In this document: in pieces, positions 5,059 through 6,920 of the stretch | Position numbering within the stretch: the first letter of the stretch is position 1 | Layout: each line of letters starts with the position of its first letter | Source: Flavobacteriales bacterium | Lineage (GTDB): Bacteria; Bacteroidota; Bacteroidia; Flavobacteriales_D; Sanyastnellaceae | Direction of reading: 5' to 3' | NCBI GenBank assembly: GCA_027488055.1 | Contig: JAIYCK010000018.1 | Location: 1-6,920 of the forward strand | DNA length: 6,920 nucleotides | Position numbers and translations under genes: made by a program | Notes under the pieces: model-generated | Seen by the model: only the letters and a program-made list of their open reading frames with translations | What the model was told of the DNA's origin: nothing | Database searches by the model: none

Positions 5059-6633
5059 ATGAATAAAACCATATCAATCAATTTGGGTGGCAGTGTATTC
5101 AACATCGAAGAGCACGCATACGACCAATTAAAAGCGTATTTGGAACAAATCCGACGCAATTTAGAGGAGCCAGAAATGGCAGATGAAGTGATGTCAGACA
5201 TCGAGCTTCGCATCGCTGAACTCTTCAAAGATCAAATGACGGTCGTCAAGAATGTGATCATTCCTACCGATGTGGATCACATCATCGCAGTGATGGGCAG
5301 ACCGGAGGATTTCGGCACAGGTCAGGCGAAGGAGTCCTCACACTCCAAAAAGGCTGATGCAAAAACCGAATCTACAGGCCATAAAGGTCGACGAATTTTT
5401 CGCGATGGGGATGATGCCGTCATAGGTGGGGTATGCTCTGGATTGAGTCATTCCATCGGCTGGGATCCATTGGTTTTGCGCATCATCGCCGTATTGATCG
5501 GCTTTGTCTCTTTTGGATCAGCGTTTTTGGGATATATCATTTTATGGGCCCTCGTTCCGGAGGCACGCACCACTCCTGAAAAATTGCAGATGCGCCGCGA
5601 ACCCGTGAACGTGGAGAATATCAGTCGCTTTGTGAATGAAGAAGCTGCCAAGGCCTCACAAAATATCAATCGGGCAGCCAACCGTTTCAATTCGTCTACT
5701 TCACAAGCAGCTAAAGGCGCGGGCCTAGTGATTACAAAAATCATTGGAGCGGTGATCTCATTCATGGGCATTGGATTGCTCATTGTTTTGATGATCGCTC
5801 TGACAGCCGCCGATTCGCATATTTTTGGTTGGACAGGCGCTGATCTTGGGTTTTTCAATGCCTATATCTGGGATGATCCTTCCATGGGTTTGTGGCTGAT
5901 GGTCGCCATTGTGCTCCTTATTGGAACGCCCGCAATGGGGATGCTGTATTCAGGCATTCGCCTGCTCATGGGCACGGTCAAGCGCATTCCATTTCTCGGA
6001 GCGAGCTTGTTTGGCCTTTTTCTCATCGGTGTGATCATCGCCTTTTGGGCAGGAAGTTCATTGGCGCGCGAATTCAGTCGACATGCGGAGTTCAAAACCG
6101 ATTTGACTTTCCCAGTGGATGAGGTGAGAGACACCTTGTTTTTGTCTGCTATAGAAGATCCCATTTTTATGGGACGCAATGAGCTGCATCGTTCTTTGAG
6201 CGATTTGGTGAAACGCTCGGGTGATAGCACGTATTATGGCGATCCCATTCATCTCAGCTTTGAGTCCACCAACGATGATCAATTTCGTCTGCGTATCATA
6301 CGCCAGAGCGAAGGCAGGGATTTGGATGAGGCAGGTGAACTGGCTAGTAACATACGATATCAGTATTTGATTGACGGCAACAACCTGCAATTGGCCACGG
6401 TCTTCAGCACGCCCAATAAGGATCATTTCCGCGCACAAGCCATTAACATGACAGTGTATGTCCCAGTGGGCAAGAAGGTTTCAATCGGAAAAAATGTATC
6501 GTGGATCACATGGTTTGATGAGGACGAAGAAAACAAGATTTACACCATGTGCGATGATCATTTGGAAGAGGACTGCCCAGAGAGGAATTCACGCCGCCAA
6601 AGGGAATCAGAGCCACAAAACGGGAACGATTGA
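5059..6633 (+). CDS. PspC-domain membrane protein
   Basis: A 524-residue multi-domain protein. Residues 1-88 form a cytoplasmic-type region (MNKTISINLGGSVFNIEE..., with SDIELRIAELF at 46-56) found at the start of Bacteroidota PspC proteins that follow padR. A charged linker leads to the PspC domain (about 111-168: RRIFRDGDDAVIGGVCSGL, then WDPLVLRI and a helix ending LWALVPE). Three more helices lie at about 227-250, 278-297 and 311-334. The C-terminal 180 residues (about 345-524) are soluble and strand-rich, including VYVPVGKKVSIGKNVSW (466-482), reminiscent of the toastrack-type domains fused to PspC elsewhere. The tail is acidic and holds two cysteines, Cys498 and Cys506. PspC proteins take part in sensing or countering membrane stress. 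Last gene of the operon, followed by a strong terminator. Confidence 0.92.
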   Translation: MNKTISINLGGSVFNIEEHAYDQLKAYLEQIRRNLEEPEMADEVMSDIELRIAELFKDQMTVVKNVIIPTDVDHIIAVMGRPEDFGTGQAKESSHSKKADAKTESTGHKGRRIFRDGDDAVIGGVCSGLSHSIGWDPLVLRIIAVLIGFVSFGSAFLGYIILWALVPEARTTPEKLQMRREPVNVENISRFVNEEAAKASQNINRAANRFNSSTSQAAKGAGLVITKIIGAVISFMGIGLLIVLMIALTAADSHIFGWTGADLGFFNAYIWDDPSMGLWLMVAIVLLIGTPAMGMLYSGIRLLMGTVKRIPFLGASLFGLFLIGVIIAFWAGSSLAREFSRHAEFKTDLTFPVDEVRDTLFLSAIEDPIFMGRNELHRSLSDLVKRSGDSTYYGDPIHLSFESTNDDQFRLRIIRQSEGRDLDEAGELASNIRYQYLIDGNNLQLATVFSTPNKDHFRAQAINMTVYVPVGKKVSIGKNVSWITWFDEDEENKIYTMCDDHLEEDCPERNSRRQRESEPQNGND

Positions 6634-6661
6634 TCGAACGAATTATCTATTCTTACTTTAC

Positions 6662-6691
6662 AAAAGGTGCTTCGAAAGAGGCGCCTTTTTT
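6662..6691 (+). terminator. Rho-independent terminator with GAAA tetraloop
   Basis: AAAAGGTGCTTC (6662-6673) pairs over all 12 positions with GAGGCGCCTTTT (6678-6689) around a GAAA loop, followed by Ts to 6691. Two of the pairs are G-U only in plus-strand RNA; in minus-strand RNA they become A-C mismatches. It therefore mainly serves the padR-pspC operon, 28 bases after its stop codon. Confidence 0.9.
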
Positions 6692-6920
6692 ATTTCTGCA
6701 CGAATGTAGGAGAGCGCTGCAGTCCTAGCTTCTCACCTTGTCGCATCATGAATCCGAATGCTTGATCAAATTCATTTTCAATTTCGCCATCTAGTATGGC
6801 ATCTTTAATGGTGTTTTTAATCACACCAACCTCGCGACATGGCTCCATCCCAAAGTAGGACATGATGAGTTCGCCACTGATGGGCGGCTGGAAATTGCGG
6901 ATATGATCTTTCTTTTCCAC
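6690..6920 (-). CDS. Probable CCA tRNA nucleotidyltransferase, C-terminal end (5' part outside window)
   Basis: The last 76 codons and stop (TAA at 6692-6690) of a minus-strand gene that continues past the right edge; the first codon seen is GTG in mid-gene, not a start. The visible stretch, KDHIRNFQPPISGELIM, then FGMEPCREVGVIKNTIKDA, ILDGEIENEFDQAFGFM and GEKLGL, matches the C-terminal tail of Bacteroidota HD-domain CCA-adding enzymes as I recall it. These repair or add the 3' CCA of tRNA. The catalytic nucleotidyltransferase head is not in the window, so a related poly(A) polymerase or HD-domain protein is possible. Its stop codon falls in the T-tract of the neighbouring operon's terminator, so the two units converge with no spare DNA. 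Confidence 0.75.
   Translation of the reverse strand: MEKKDHIRNFQPPISGELIMSYFGMEPCREVGVIKNTIKDAILDGEIENEFDQAFGFMMRQGEKLGLQRSPTFVQK

Noticed and set aside
5448..6438. Minus-strand open frames of 122-136 codons
   Set aside because: Antisense shadows of the PspC-domain gene.
1..6920. Mobile elements, CRISPR arrays, tRNA or rRNA genes, phage or defence genes
   Set aside because: No transposase, integrase, direct-repeat array or cloverleaf-like sequence was recognised; the gene content is housekeeping apart from the padR operon and the lipoprotein.

Overview
The window looks like ordinary chromosomal DNA from a member of the Bacteroidota, probably Flavobacteriia-like. Three things point there. 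Sequences matching the Bacteroidota -7 promoter element TAnnTTTG lie before most transcription units. Shine-Dalgarno sequences are largely absent. The protein families (a PadR plus PspC-domain operon, and a tRNA nucleotidyltransferase whose C-terminal tail is of the Bacteroidota type) are typical of that phylum. No mobile element, CRISPR array, rRNA or tRNA gene was seen.

Layout from left to right. Positions 1-600 (minus) hold the N-terminal 200 residues of a superfamily II DEAD/DEAH-box helicase whose C-terminal half lies outside the window. It is divergent from ung (865-1569, plus), which encodes uracil-DNA glycosylase; the gap between them carries a promoter for each and a doubtful 39-codon leader ORF. 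ung converges with an EamA-family membrane transporter (1549-2424, minus), and their coding ends overlap by 21 bp. Next is a small unknown lipoprotein (2528-2935, plus), convergent with ribD (2970-4010, minus), the bifunctional deaminase/reductase of riboflavin synthesis.

A roughly 300-bp AT-rich divergent intergenic region with two inverted repeats separates ribD from a tight three-gene plus-strand operon. Its genes are a small secreted or membrane-anchored protein with a weak TonB-C-like C-terminus (4309-4710), a PadR-family repressor (4721-5050) and a four-helix PspC-domain membrane protein (5059-6633). The operon ends at a strong terminator with a GAAA tetraloop (6662-6691). Beyond it, on the minus strand, is the C-terminal end of a probable CCA tRNA nucleotidyltransferase (6690 to the window edge); its stop codon lies in the terminator's T-tract.

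Most genes are housekeeping: DNA repair, riboflavin synthesis, tRNA maturation and transport. The part most likely to form a system is the three-gene PadR/PspC operon, which reads as a self-regulated envelope-stress or membrane-homeostasis module with its first gene uncharacterised. The most unusual structural feature is that both ribD and the EamA gene have a -7 element ending exactly 4 nt before the ATG, which predicts leaderless or nearly leaderless mRNAs.
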